From NCBI RefSeq assembly GCF_001651855.1, contig NZ_LNQC01000036.1:37397-101396 (forward strand): a stretch of DNA of 64,000 nucleotides, written 5' to 3'. The notes beneath the pieces are model-generated. The model searched no databases. It saw nothing but the letters and a program-made list of their open reading frames with translations, and was not told the origin of the DNA. The position numbers and the translations under genes were made by a program. Numbering within the stretch: the stretch's first letter is position 1; the number at the start of each line of letters is the position of its first letter. The DNA comes from Sinorhizobium americanum. GTDB lineage: Bacteria; Pseudomonadota; Alphaproteobacteria; Rhizobiales; Rhizobiaceae. Positions 8,207-16,561 of this stretch are shown in pieces.

Positions 8207-9319
8207 ATGACTGTGCGCAATCTCTTCCTTCTGCCCGGCGACGGCATCGGCCCGGAAGCCATGGCGGAAGTCCGTAAAATCATCGCTTACATGAACTCCG
8301 AGCAGGACGCCGGTTTCGTCACGGAGGAGGGGCTCGTGGGTGGATCCGCCTATGACGCCCACGGCGCGGCGATCTCGGAAGAGGACATGGCCAAGGCCCT
8401 TGCCGCCGACGCGGTGCTTTTCGGCGCCGTCGGCGGACCGAAATGGGACGCGGTTCCCTATGAAGTGCGCCCGGAAGCCGGACTTCTCCGCCTGCGCAAG
8501 GATCTGGAACTCTTTGCGAACCTGCGCCCGGCCATCTGCTATCCGGCGCTTGCCAACGCGTCCTCGCTGAAGCCGGAGCTGGTCGAAGGCCTCGACATCC
8601 TGATCGTCCGCGAGCTGACCGGCGGCGTCTATTTCGGCGAGCCGAAGGAAATCATCGATCTCGGCAACGGCCAGAAGCGCGGCATCGACACCCAGGTTTA
8701 CGACACCTACGAGATCGAGCGCATCGCCGGCGTCGCCTTCGAGCTGGCGCGCACCCGCAACAACCGCGTCTGCTCGATGGAAAAGCGCAACGTCATGAAG
8801 TCGGGCGTGCTCTGGAACCAGGTTGTTACCGAGACGCACAAGGCAAAGTATTCCGACGTTCAGCTCGAGCACATGCTGGCCGACGCAGGTGGCATGCAGC
8901 TGGTGCGGCAACCGAAGCAGTTCGACGTGATCGTCACGGACAACCTGTTCGGCGACATGCTGTCGGACGTCGCCGCGATGCTGACCGGTTCGCTCGGCAT
9001 GCTGCCTTCGGCCTCGCTCGGGGCACCGGACGCCAAGACCGGCAAGCGCAAGGCGCTCTACGAGCCGGTGCATGGCTCGGCGCCGGACATTGCCGGCCAG
9101 GGCATCGCCAACCCGATTGCGATGATCGCCTCCTTCGCCATGTGCCTGCGCTACTCCTTCAACCTCGTGAAGGAAGCCGATAATCTCGAAAAGGCAATCG
9201 CCAACGTGCTCGACAAGGGCATTCGCACCGGCGACATCATGGCGGATGGCTGCCGGAAGGTCGGCACCGTCGAAATGGGCGACGCCATTCTCGCCGAGTT
9301 CAAGGCGCTCTCGGCCTGA
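8207..9319 (+). CDS. leuB: 3-isopropylmalate dehydrogenase
   Basis: A 370-residue beta-decarboxylating dehydrogenase. It begins [16 protein letters not shown] and has [11 protein letters not shown] near residues 79-89, the [10 protein letters not shown] segment, and the metal/NAD site [20 protein letters not shown] around residues 246-265. It ends with the [14 protein letters not shown] loop that selects NAD. It oxidises 3-isopropylmalate to 2-ketoisocaproate in leucine synthesis. CGAGAAGGACTATCC precedes the ATG. The gene stands alone, as is usual in rhizobia, where leuA, leuC and leuD are elsewhere, and it is followed by a strong terminator. Confidence 0.97.
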   Translation: MTVRNLFLLPGDGIGPEAMAEVRKIIAYMNSEQDAGFVTEEGLVGGSAYDAHGAAISEEDMAKALAADAVLFGAVGGPKWDAVPYEVRPEAGLLRLRKDLELFANLRPAICYPALANASSLKPELVEGLDILIVRELTGGVYFGEPKEIIDLGNGQKRGIDTQVYDTYEIERIAGVAFELARTRNNRVCSMEKRNVMKSGVLWNQVVTETHKAKYSDVQLEHMLADAGGMQLVRQPKQFDVIVTDNLFGDMLSDVAAMLTGSLGMLPSASLGAPDAKTGKRKALYEPVHGSAPDIAGQGIANPIAMIASFAMCLRYSFNLVKEADNLEKAIANVLDKGIRTGDIMADGCRKVGTVEMGDAILAEFKALSA

Positions 9320-9350
9320 TCGGCCGTTACTCTCGCCTACCTATACGAAC

Positions 9351-9380
9351 ACACCTCCGGACACGGTCCGGAGGTGTTTT
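9351..9380 (+). terminator. Rho-independent terminator of leuB
   Basis: ACACCTCCGGA (9351-9361) pairs perfectly with TCCGGAGGTGT (9367-9377) around a 5-base loop and is followed by TTT. It lies 31 bases after the leuB stop. Confidence 0.85.
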
Positions 9381-9446
9381 GATTTGAATCCCTTGATTTT
9401 TCCGCGCTCGACTTCACATGCAGGGAACCGATCCGGGAAACACGAC

Positions 9447-10139
9447 ATGAACCAACCGCTTGCCTCCTCCGGCTGGATCCTGCTGACGACGATCATTCTC
9501 GTCGTGGCCCTCGTTCCCTTCGATCCGCACCTGTCGCAATGGGCGCAGGGCCTGCCGCAAGAGATCATCGGCTTCAACCGGGCAATCACCGATTTCGGCA
9601 CCTTCGCCTGGATGATCTATACCTCCGCGACCCTGCTCCTGATCGCCTTCATCGTCAGGCGATCGTCGCGACGCGACACCGTCCGGCAGCGGGCCCGCAC
9701 GGCACGCCGCCTCGGGGCCTACTTCCTGCTGACGATCGGCACGGCAAGCGTGCTGGTGCACGGGTTGAAGCTGCTGATCGGCCGCGCCCGCCCGGAGCTC
9801 TTCGCCGAATACGGGGCCTACAGCCTGACGCCCTTTACCGGCAGCGGCGCTTTCGAGAGCTTCCCCTCGGGCCACTCGACGGCCGCCGGCGCCTTCTTCG
9901 GTGCCTTCGCCATGCTGACGCCGGGGCTAAGGCCGCTCTTCCTAATCTTGGCGCTGCTGATTGGCGTGTCGCGCGTTATCGTCGGCGCCCACTATCCGAG
10001 CGATGTGGCGGCCGGCCTGCTGCTCGGCCTCTGGACCGCGATGATGGTCGCCTTTCTCTTCGCCCGCCGGGACTGGCTCTTCCGGCTCGACGCCGGCGGC
10101 TGGCCGGCACCGAAGACCGCGCGTTCTCGGCTCAAATAA
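9447..10139 (+). CDS. PAP2 family phosphatase (membrane lipid phosphatase-like)
   Basis: A 230-residue membrane protein with the three acid-phosphatase motifs of the PAP2 superfamily: KLLIGRARP near residue 108, PSGHS near 141 and SRVIVGAHYPSD near 174. About six membrane segments surround them, with the active site facing the periplasm in known members. Likely substrates are undecaprenyl diphosphate, phosphatidyl-glycerophosphate or lipid A phosphates; sequence does not decide. The ATG at 9447 is preferred because the upstream in-frame stretch only runs through the end of leuB and its terminator. Confidence 0.88.
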   Translation: MNQPLASSGWILLTTIILVVALVPFDPHLSQWAQGLPQEIIGFNRAITDFGTFAWMIYTSATLLLIAFIVRRSSRRDTVRQRARTARRLGAYFLLTIGTASVLVHGLKLLIGRARPELFAEYGAYSLTPFTGSGAFESFPSGHSTAAGAFFGAFAMLTPGLRPLFLILALLIGVSRVIVGAHYPSDVAAGLLLGLWTAMMVAFLFARRDWLFRLDAGGWPAPKTARSRLK

Positions 10140-10140
10140 A

Positions 10141-10164
10141 AAGCCGGCGCGGAGGCCGCGCCGG
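10141..10164 (-). terminator. Terminator between convergent genes, T-run on minus strand
   Basis: CCGGCGCGG (10144-10152) pairs with CCGCGCCGG (10156-10164) around a 3-base loop. Read on the minus strand, the stem is followed by CTTTTTATTT, so it best serves the MFS transporter gene. It may also stop the phosphatase transcript. Confidence 0.75.
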
Positions 10165-10215
10165 AGTCTAGGAGAGCTTGTTGGAAATCGAGGAAAAGCT
10201 GCCTACCCTTGCGGC

Positions 10216-12108
10216 TCAGTCCATCGCGTCGATATTGCGGTCCTTGGTTTCCGGCAGGAACAGAAGGCCGATCACCAGGGTGATGCCGGCGAAGACGATC
10301 GGGTACCAGAGACCATAGTAGATATCGCCCTTTGCCGCGCTCATGGCGAAGGCCGTTGCCGGAAGCAGGCCGCCGAACCAGCCGTTGCCGATGTGATAGG
10401 GCAGCGACATGCCGGTGTAGCGGATGCGGGTCGGGAAGAGTTCGACGAGCAGAGCGGCGATCGGTCCGTAGACCATCGTCACATAGATGACGAGGACGGT
10501 CAGCACGGCAATGATCACCGTCCAGTTGACGCGAGCCGGATCGGCCACCATCGTGAATGCGCCGCCTTTGTCGATCGAATAGACCGCCATTTCGGTCGCG
10601 TTGCCGACTTCTTCCTTGGTCAGCAGTTTGTCGGCAGTCAGCTTGTCGGCCGGAACCATGGTCTTGTCGCCGGCGCGGATCGCAGCCGCGTCGAGGGCGA
10701 GCTCCGGATTGGCCGCGACGAAAGCGTCGAGCTTCGATTCCGGCACCTTTGCGGCACCACGCACCAGCGGGTAGCCGGAGGCTTGCAGCGCCATGTTGAC
10801 CTGCTTGCTGAACGCAGCATCCTCGGCTTTCGCCTTGTCGCCGGCGGCGACCGCGTCATAGCTGGTGATCGTCGTCTCGCCGACCTTCACGGTCGCCGGC
10901 GTCCCCGCGGCCGCCGTGGTCACCACGTCATAAGGCACCGAGTTCTTTGTCAGGAAGGCCGTTGCGATGTCGCACGAAGTCGTGAACTTCGCCGTGCCGG
11001 TCGGATTGAACTGGAATTTGCAGTCCCCGGGTGCGGCGGCGACGGTGGCGCGAACACTCTGCTGTGCCTCGGCCAAAGCCGGGTTTCCGGCCCAGGTCAA
11101 GGTCTTGAACAGCGGGAAGTAGGTCAGCATGGCGAGCAGCAGGCCGGCCATGATGATCGGCTTGCGGCCGATCTTGTCGGAAAGCCAGCCGAAGAAGACG
11201 AAGAAGCCGGTGCCGAGCACGAGCGAGGCGGCAACCATCAGGTTCGCCGACTGGCCGTCGATCTTCAGGATGCTCTGCAGGAAAAACAAGGCGTAGAACT
11301 GGCCGGAATACCAGACGACGGCCTGACCGACGACGGCACCGAAGAGCGCCAGCAGCGCGACCTTGGCATTCCGCCACTGGCCGAAGGCCTCCGTCAGCGG
11401 CGCCTTCGAACCCTTGCCCTCTTCCTTCATCTTCTTGAAGGCCGGCGATTCGTTCATCTTCAGCCGAATCCAGACGGAGACGCCAAGAAGCACGCAGGAC
11501 AGCAGGAAGGGTATGCGCCAGCCCCACGCGGCGAAGGCCTCCTTGCCGAGTATGAACTGCACGAACAGGATCACCACCAGCGACAGGAACAGGCCGAGCG
11601 TCGCCGTCGTCTGAATCCACGAGGTGAAATAGCCGCGACGGCCATGCGGCGCATGTTCGGCGACATAGGTGGCGGCGCCGCCATACTCACCGCCGAGCGC
11701 CAGACCCTGCAGCAGGCGCAGGACGATCAGGATGATCGGCGCGGCTATGCCGATCGAAGCGGCACCGGGCAGAACGCCGACCAGGAAGGTCGACAGACCC
11801 ATGATCAGGATCGTGACGAGGAACGTATATTTGCGGCCGACAAGGTCCCCAATCCGGCCGAAGACGAGGGCGCCGAAGGGGCGCACCAGGAAGCCTGCGG
11901 CAAAGGCAAGCAGCGCGAAGATGTTGCGGGTCGTCTCCGGATACTGGCTGAAGAAGGTCGCGCCGATATAGACGGCGAGCGATCCATAAAGATAGAAATC
12001 ATACCATTCGAAGACGGTACCGAGCGACGAGGCGAAGATGACCTTCTTCTCCTCGGCGGTCATAGGGCCGGCTTTCTTGACGCCGTCCGCTGTTGCGACA
12101 TTTGCCAT
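10216..12108 (-). CDS. MFS transporter, metabolite:H+ symporter (MHS) type, with large periplasmic insert
   Basis: A 630-residue major facilitator of the MHS group (KgtP/ProP-like). Markers are SLGTVFEWYDFYLYGSLA at TM1, the motif A loop FGRIGDLVGRK, RLLQGLALGGEYGGAA in TM4 and ELFPTRIRYTGMSL before TM11. Usual members have about 430-550 residues. The extra length is a block at about residues 340-526 between the predicted TM9 (after the second motif A, SDKIGRKP) and TM10. This block is rich in Ala, Lys and Asp and contains two cysteines (CKFQF..TTSC), and should lie in the periplasm. The ATG at 12108 is chosen over one 9 codons upstream because GGAGG lies 8 bases before it. The substrate, probably an organic acid, is unknown. 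Confidence 0.88.
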   Translation of the reverse strand: MANVATADGVKKAGPMTAEEKKVIFASSLGTVFEWYDFYLYGSLAVYIGATFFSQYPETTRNIFALLAFAAGFLVRPFGALVFGRIGDLVGRKYTFLVTILIMGLSTFLVGVLPGAASIGIAAPIILIVLRLLQGLALGGEYGGAATYVAEHAPHGRRGYFTSWIQTTATLGLFLSLVVILFVQFILGKEAFAAWGWRIPFLLSCVLLGVSVWIRLKMNESPAFKKMKEEGKGSKAPLTEAFGQWRNAKVALLALFGAVVGQAVVWYSGQFYALFFLQSILKIDGQSANLMVAASLVLGTGFFVFFGWLSDKIGRKPIIMAGLLLAMLTYFPLFKTLTWAGNPALAEAQQSVRATVAAAPGDCKFQFNPTGTAKFTTSCDIATAFLTKNSVPYDVVTTAAAGTPATVKVGETTITSYDAVAAGDKAKAEDAAFSKQVNMALQASGYPLVRGAAKVPESKLDAFVAANPELALDAAAIRAGDKTMVPADKLTADKLLTKEEVGNATEMAVYSIDKGGAFTMVADPARVNWTVIIAVLTVLVIYVTMVYGPIAALLVELFPTRIRYTGMSLPYHIGNGWFGGLLPATAFAMSAAKGDIYYGLWYPIVFAGITLVIGLLFLPETKDRNIDAMD

Positions 12109-12607
12109 TTGATGATCCTCCACTTCAAAAGGCATTCCTTGAGCGCCCGTTCGATCGATCCGGCTCCTCCCCGAAGTCCGGAACGCGGTGCGCCTGAGTC
12201 GAGAGGATGTCAGAAAAGCCCTTCCCGAGGCAGGGATGCTTTCGTCCTATGACTTTCGTCTAATGCGGTGATCGGGCGCAAAGCGGAATGAGCGCGGCCG
12301 CCAATTCAAGGCGCGGACGCGCCGGCGGCTTGACTCTTGTGGAAAAGCCGGTAAGAGCAGCGGCGAACGAGGAAACGAGATGCGACCGAACAGTTCGTCC
12401 ATCGCTGCGCTGCGCTTGCCGGCCCATGCCGGGCAGGCTCGCCCTTTCTCGCTCGTTAGCAAAACAACGGCCAAAACCACGACGAAAACCGTCTGACGTC
12501 TCTGGCCTCCGCTCTCTCCCCGGTCCGGCCGGGGACAGGACCCTCGCGGACGATCCGCGCGGCTCCGCCTCCACCAGACGAGGAGAGACAGAAAGAGAGC
12601 TTAGAAC
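12109..12607. other. 499-base intergenic region upstream of asd and of the MFS gene
   Basis: This divergent spacer separates the MFS gene (-) from asd (+) and must hold both promoters. It has a direct repeat CTTTCGTC at 12239-12246 and 12253-12260, a 14-base period that could be a regulator site. Overlapping open frames here lack ribosome binding sites and look like chance frames in GC-rich DNA. I see no convincing small gene, riboswitch or repeat. Confidence 0.4.
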
Positions 12608-13642
12608 ATGGGTTTCAAGATTGCAGTCGCAGGCGCCACCGGCAATGTTGGCCGGGAGATGCTGAACATCCTCTCCGAACGGGGATTTCCTGCGGACGAG
12701 GTTGTGGCGCTCGCCTCCTCGCGCTCCGTCGGCACTGAAGTATCCTACGGTGACAAGACGCTGAAGGTCTCCAACCTCGAAACCTATGACTTCTCCGACA
12801 CGGATATTTGCCTGATGTCGGCCGGCGGCGCGGTATCGCTCAAGTACTCGCCGAAGATCGGCCAGCAGGGCTGCGTCGTCATCGACAATTCGTCGGCCTG
12901 GCGCTACGACGCCGAGGTGCCGCTGATCGTGCCGGAAGTGAACGCGGACGCGGTTGCCGGATTCACCAAGAAGAACATCATCGCCAATCCGAATTGCTCG
13001 ACGGCGCAGCTCGTCGTCGCCCTGAAGCCGCTGCACGACCACGCGAAGATCAAGCGCGTCGTCGTCTCCACCTACCAGTCGGTCTCCGGCGCCGGCAAGG
13101 ACGGCATGGACGAGCTCTTCAACCAGACGCGCGCGGTCTTCGTCGCCGACCCGATCGAGAGCAAGAAGTTCACCAAGCGCATCGCCTTCAACGTCATTCC
13201 GCATATCGACGTCTTCATGGAGGACGGCTACACCAAGGAAGAGTGGAAGGTTCTCGCCGAGACCAAGAAGATGCTCGATCCGAAAATCAAGGTGACCTGC
13301 ACCGCGGTGCGCGTGCCGGTGTTCATCGGCCATTCGGAATCGGTCAATATCGAATTCGAGAACGAGATCACCGCCGACGAGGCGCGCGAGATCCTGCGCG
13401 AGGCGCCGGGTTGCCTCGTCGTCGACAAGCATGAGAACGGCGGCTACGTGACGCCCTATGAATGCGCCGGCGAAGACGCGACCTATATTTCGCGCATCCG
13501 CGAGGACGCGACCGTCGAAAACGGTCTCAACATGTGGGTGGTCTCCGACAACCTGCGCAAGGGTGCGGCGCTGAATGCCGTTCAGATTGCCGAACTGCTT
13601 GTCAATCGCGGCCTGATCAAGCCGCGCAAGCAGGCGGCTTGA
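12608..13642 (+). CDS. asd: Aspartate-semialdehyde dehydrogenase
   Basis: A 344-residue enzyme. The NADP-binding GATGNVGREML motif begins near residue 8, the active-site cysteine is in NPNCSTAQLV (Cys130), and the family histidine is near the GHSESVNIEF segment. It reduces aspartyl phosphate to aspartate semialdehyde, the branch point to lysine/diaminopimelate, threonine and methionine, and is essential for peptidoglycan. GAGAGCTTAGAAC precedes the ATG. It appears to be transcribed alone. Confidence 0.97.
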   Translation: MGFKIAVAGATGNVGREMLNILSERGFPADEVVALASSRSVGTEVSYGDKTLKVSNLETYDFSDTDICLMSAGGAVSLKYSPKIGQQGCVVIDNSSAWRYDAEVPLIVPEVNADAVAGFTKKNIIANPNCSTAQLVVALKPLHDHAKIKRVVVSTYQSVSGAGKDGMDELFNQTRAVFVADPIESKKFTKRIAFNVIPHIDVFMEDGYTKEEWKVLAETKKMLDPKIKVTCTAVRVPVFIGHSESVNIEFENEITADEAREILREAPGCLVVDKHENGGYVTPYECAGEDATYISRIREDATVENGLNMWVVSDNLRKGAALNAVQIAELLVNRGLIKPRKQAA

Positions 13643-13665
13643 AGAGGCGGCGATCACGCATAATC

Positions 13666-13704
13666 CGAAGCCCCGCTCGGCGACATCGACCTTGCGGGGT
13701 TTCG
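13666..13704 (+). terminator. Likely terminator after asd
   Basis: CGAAGCCCCGC (13666-13676) pairs with GCGGGGTTTCG (13694-13704), eleven pairs with one G-T, around a 17-base loop. There is no long T-run, so it is a weaker terminator candidate. Confidence 0.5.
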
Positions 13705-13722
13705 CGTTGACTTTAGAGCGGT

Positions 13723-13738
13723 GGATTCACGTGAAACA
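13723..13738. other. parS: parS-like site 1
   Basis: GGATTCACGTGAAACA matches 14 of 16 bases of the alphaproteobacterial parS consensus TGTTTCACGTGAAACA. It lies between asd and the transglycosylase gene and is the outermost of eight such sites in the window, about 37 kb from the proposed oriC. Confidence 0.6.
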
Positions 13739-13822
13739 TCGCCGGGGGACGAGAGAGCAAACGAGAGGGCCCGAGCGGGGCGGGCTTTCAAGTCAACTAT
13801 TCGGGCTTTGACGGGGTATACC

Positions 13823-14644
13823 ATGCACATGGCTAGGTGCGCAGTAACGGGGCTTGCAGCCCTCATCTCAACGGCATTTCTTCCCGCAGCCGCATCGGCG
13901 GCGCAATGCGGTAATAGCGCCGGCGGCTTTTCCGCCTGGGTCGCCGAGTTCAAGCGCGAGGCGGCCGGCAGCGGCATCAGCCCATCGGTGCTTGATCAGG
14001 CGCTCGCCAATGTTTCCTACAACCGGGCGACGATCCGCGCCGACCGTGGCCAGAAAAGCTTCAAGCTGTCGCTCGAACAGTTCATGCAGAAGCGCGGCGG
14101 CCAGGCGATCATTTCGCGCGGCCGGAAGATGCGCGCCCAGAACGCCGCGCTTTTCGACAGCATCGAGCAGCATTACGGCGTGCCGGCCGGCCCGCTGATC
14201 GCCATCTGGGGCATGGAAACCGGCTTCGGCTCCTTCATGGGCAAGGAGCACACGCTCTCCGCCGTCTCGACGCTCGCCTATGATTGCCGCCGCTCCGCCT
14301 ATTTCACCGACCAGCTCTATGCCGCGCTTCAGCTTGTCGAACGGGGCGATCTGAGCCCAACCGCCCGCGGCGCTGCCCATGGCGAAATCGGCCAGACGCA
14401 GTTCCTGCCGCTGAATGTCTTGAAATTCGGCGTGGACGGCGACGGCAACGGCCATATCGACATGGTCCGCTCGAGGGCCGACGCGCTGGCCTCGACCGCA
14501 AACTTCCTGCGCGGCCACGGCTGGCAGCCGGGTGGCGGCTACCAGCCGGGCGAGGTGAACTATGCGGCGATCCAGGGCTGGAACGCCGCCAGCGTCTACC
14601 AGCAGGCGATCGCCATCATCGGCGCCGAAATCGACGGCGACTGA
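13823..14644 (+). CDS. Lytic murein transglycosylase (MltB/SLT_2 family)
   Basis: A 273-residue exported transglycosylase. Residues 1 to about 27 form a Sec signal peptide (hydrophobic GLAALISTAFLPAAASA). The catalytic Glu is E132 in WGMETGFGSFMGK, followed by AAHGEIGQTQFLP and GWNAASVYQQAI. Such enzymes cleave the glycan strand of peptidoglycan and form 1,6-anhydromuramyl ends in the periplasm. The ATG at 13823 is used because it begins directly with the signal peptide; a longer frame from 13721 would begin inside a parS site and hide the signal. The protein lacks a C-terminal peptidoglycan-binding domain. Confidence 0.9.
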   Translation: MHMARCAVTGLAALISTAFLPAAASAAQCGNSAGGFSAWVAEFKREAAGSGISPSVLDQALANVSYNRATIRADRGQKSFKLSLEQFMQKRGGQAIISRGRKMRAQNAALFDSIEQHYGVPAGPLIAIWGMETGFGSFMGKEHTLSAVSTLAYDCRRSAYFTDQLYAALQLVERGDLSPTARGAAHGEIGQTQFLPLNVLKFGVDGDGNGHIDMVRSRADALASTANFLRGHGWQPGGGYQPGEVNYAAIQGWNAASVYQQAIAIIGAEIDGD

Positions 14645-14667
14645 TCAAGCGGACAATGGATGGAATG

Positions 14668-14695
14668 AAGGCCCGCTTCGAGAGGAGCGGGCCTT
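14668..14695 (+). terminator. Terminator between transglycosylase and carbonic anhydrase
   Basis: AAGGCCCGCT (14668-14677) pairs perfectly with AGCGGGCCTT (14686-14695) around an 8-base loop. It lies between convergent genes and may work in both directions. Confidence 0.7.
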
Positions 14696-14701
14696 CGCGC
14701 A

Positions 14702-15349
14702 TTACATTCCCGGCCGTGCGAAATCGCCGGTTTTCGCGTCCATGACCCAAAGCTCGCCTGTAGAGATGTCGAACCAGGCGCCGTGAAGACAGAGCTTTCC
14801 CTTCGCCTCGAGTATCTGGACGCAGGGGAAAGTCCTCAGGTTGGCGATCGAATTGCGGATGGACACGCGCTCAAGCGCGCGCTGGCGTTCGGCCTGCGTC
14901 ATCATCTCGTTGCTCTGGATCTGTTCCGCGGCGGGCTTCAAAAGGTTCATCCAGCGGCCGATGAAATCGCCGGGCGAGAGCGGTTCCGCATCCGGATCGA
15001 GGGCCGCCTTGATGCCGCCGCAGCGACCGTGACCCATGACGACGATATCGCTGACACGCAGCGACTGGACCGCGAATTCCAGCGCCGCCGAGGTCGAATG
15101 ATAGTGCCCGTCCGGCTCATAGGGCGGCATCATATTGGCGACGTTGCGGATAACGAAGAGCTCGCCGGGGCCGCAGTCGAAGATCGTCTCGGGGGCGGCA
15201 CGCGAATCGCAGCAGGCGATGAGCATCGTGCGCGGCTTCTGGCCCGTATCCGCGAGTGTCTTGTAGCGTTGCTGCTGTTCGCTGAACCGGCCGTTCATGA
15301 AATTGCGATAGCCGTTCAGAAGATGTTCCGGGAAGCGCTCCATATCCAT
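14702..15349 (-). CDS. Beta-class carbonic anhydrase
   Basis: A 215-residue beta-carbonic anhydrase. The first zinc ligand and its Asp/Arg dyad lie in CCDSRAAPETIF near residue 45, RNVANMMPPYE follows, and the His and Cys ligands lie in GHGRCGGIKAAL near residue 105. It interconverts CO2 and bicarbonate in the cytoplasm, supplying bicarbonate to carboxylases and allowing growth in air. It lies 48 bases downstream of the pyridoxal kinase gene on the same strand, so the two may share a transcript. Confidence 0.95.
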   Translation of the reverse strand: MDMERFPEHLLNGYRNFMNGRFSEQQQRYKTLADTGQKPRTMLIACCDSRAAPETIFDCGPGELFVIRNVANMMPPYEPDGHYHSTSAALEFAVQSLRVSDIVVMGHGRCGGIKAALDPDAEPLSPGDFIGRWMNLLKPAAEQIQSNEMMTQAERQRALERVSIRNSIANLRTFPCVQILEAKGKLCLHGAWFDISTGELWVMDAKTGDFARPGM

Positions 15350-15397
15350 CGGTTACCTCGCTGCGATCGTCAGATCAATCCATTATGAGCAGTTTCT

Positions 15398-16279
15398 TTA
15401 TTTCGGCCGCAGCTGGCTGGGATGCATTAGCCGGCGCATCTGCACCATCGCCATCGGCGTCGCCAGGCTCGAAGCATCCTGCTCGAGCGTCAATTCGTCG
15501 GCGCCGCGTTTGCGGCTGCGCGCGATGATCTCGAACACGCTGGCGGTCGCCATCTGCAGCGCCCGTTCTTCGGAAAGCCCCTGGAGGAGCCGCGCCAGAA
15601 AGACGGCGGAAAGCAGGTCCCCCGTGCCGTTCGGCGGATTGTCGATCAGCCGATGTTCTGCAAGCAGCGCATGTCGGCCGGAGAGATAGAGATTGCCGGT
15701 GCCGCCGCTCATCATCGGGATCGCCGAGGTCACCAGCACCCGGGACGGCCCGAGACCAAGGGCTGCATCGAGGATCGCCGCATTGGTTTCAAGCGTGGCG
15801 CCTGCAAGCCAGGCGAGCTCGAACCGGTTGGGCGTCGCGAGCGTCGCCAGCGGCAGCAGCCGGTCACGGATGGCGGCGGCGACCTCGACCGGCACGTAAA
15901 GGCCGCTCGCGTCACCGATCACCGGGTCGCAGGCGTAGAAGAGGTCTGGATTACGGTTCCTGAGCATCGTCACGAGCCGGCCGACGCCTTCGGCCTGGGC
16001 AGCCGAGCCCAGATAGCCGGAAAGGACCGCGCGCACCTCGCCCGTCCAGGGGGCACTGGCGAGATCGTTGATGACGGACTGGAAATCCGCGTCCGGCATC
16101 ACCACCCGCGTCGAACGGCCATGGCCGGGATGCCAGGGAAGAATGACGGTCGGCAGCGCCCACACACGATGCCCGAGCGTCTCCAGCGCGAACACGGCGG
16201 CCCGATTGCCGACGGTACCGCGAACCACGTGGCTGGAGATGACAATAACGGCGCCGGGCACGGTGGGCATTTCGGACAT
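15398..16279 (-). CDS. pdxY: Pyridoxal kinase
   Basis: A 293-residue PfkB/ribokinase-superfamily kinase. It begins VIVISSHVVRGTVGNRAA, the pyridoxal kinase pattern in which VxxGxVGN contacts substrate. It has DPVIGDASGLYV, TPNRFELAWLAG and the catalytic loop PPNGTGDLLSAVFLARL near residue 220, with the GTGD aspartate as base. It phosphorylates pyridoxal in the vitamin B6 salvage pathway. No strong Shine-Dalgarno is visible before the ATG. Confidence 0.92.
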   Translation of the reverse strand: MSEMPTVPGAVIVISSHVVRGTVGNRAAVFALETLGHRVWALPTVILPWHPGHGRSTRVVMPDADFQSVINDLASAPWTGEVRAVLSGYLGSAAQAEGVGRLVTMLRNRNPDLFYACDPVIGDASGLYVPVEVAAAIRDRLLPLATLATPNRFELAWLAGATLETNAAILDAALGLGPSRVLVTSAIPMMSGGTGNLYLSGRHALLAEHRLIDNPPNGTGDLLSAVFLARLLQGLSEERALQMATASVFEIIARSRKRGADELTLEQDASSLATPMAMVQMRRLMHPSQLRPK

Positions 16280-16561
16280 CGGGGCGAGACCATCCTGCGA
16301 TTCGCAGCGTGATCGCCCGACGGTCGCCGCCTGTCAACAGGCAGTCACTCCGGACGTCTATGGGGACTTGCGGTGTTTTCGTTCGATTTCATGGTTTTTT
16401 GAGAAATTTTCGCAAAAACACCCCCGATTTAAATGGATTTAGGTCCATTCTACGTGAATTTCTCCAGAAACAGGCCCGATTTCGCCCAAATTCGTCTAAA
16501 AAACGATCGCCATTGACCATGGTTCTGATAGGGTCAACTATCATTTTGGGGGAGCAAATTC
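16280..16561. promoter_or_regulatory. AT-rich divergent spacer upstream of NAD-glutamate dehydrogenase
   Basis: 282 bases with marked AT content from about 16380 to 16550, unlike the GC-rich surroundings. An inverted pair TTGACC...GGTCAA lies around 16514-16539, just upstream of the gene. TTGACC could be a -35 element, but the -10 at the right spacing is poor. GGGGGAGCAAATTC is the ribosome binding site. I see no gene here. Confidence 0.4.

Noticed and set aside
16514..16550. Full sigma-70 promoter before NAD-glutamate dehydrogenase
   Set aside because: TTGACC is a fair -35, but the hexamer at 17-18 bases (AACTAT/ACTATC) is a poor -10, so I only note an AT-rich upstream region.
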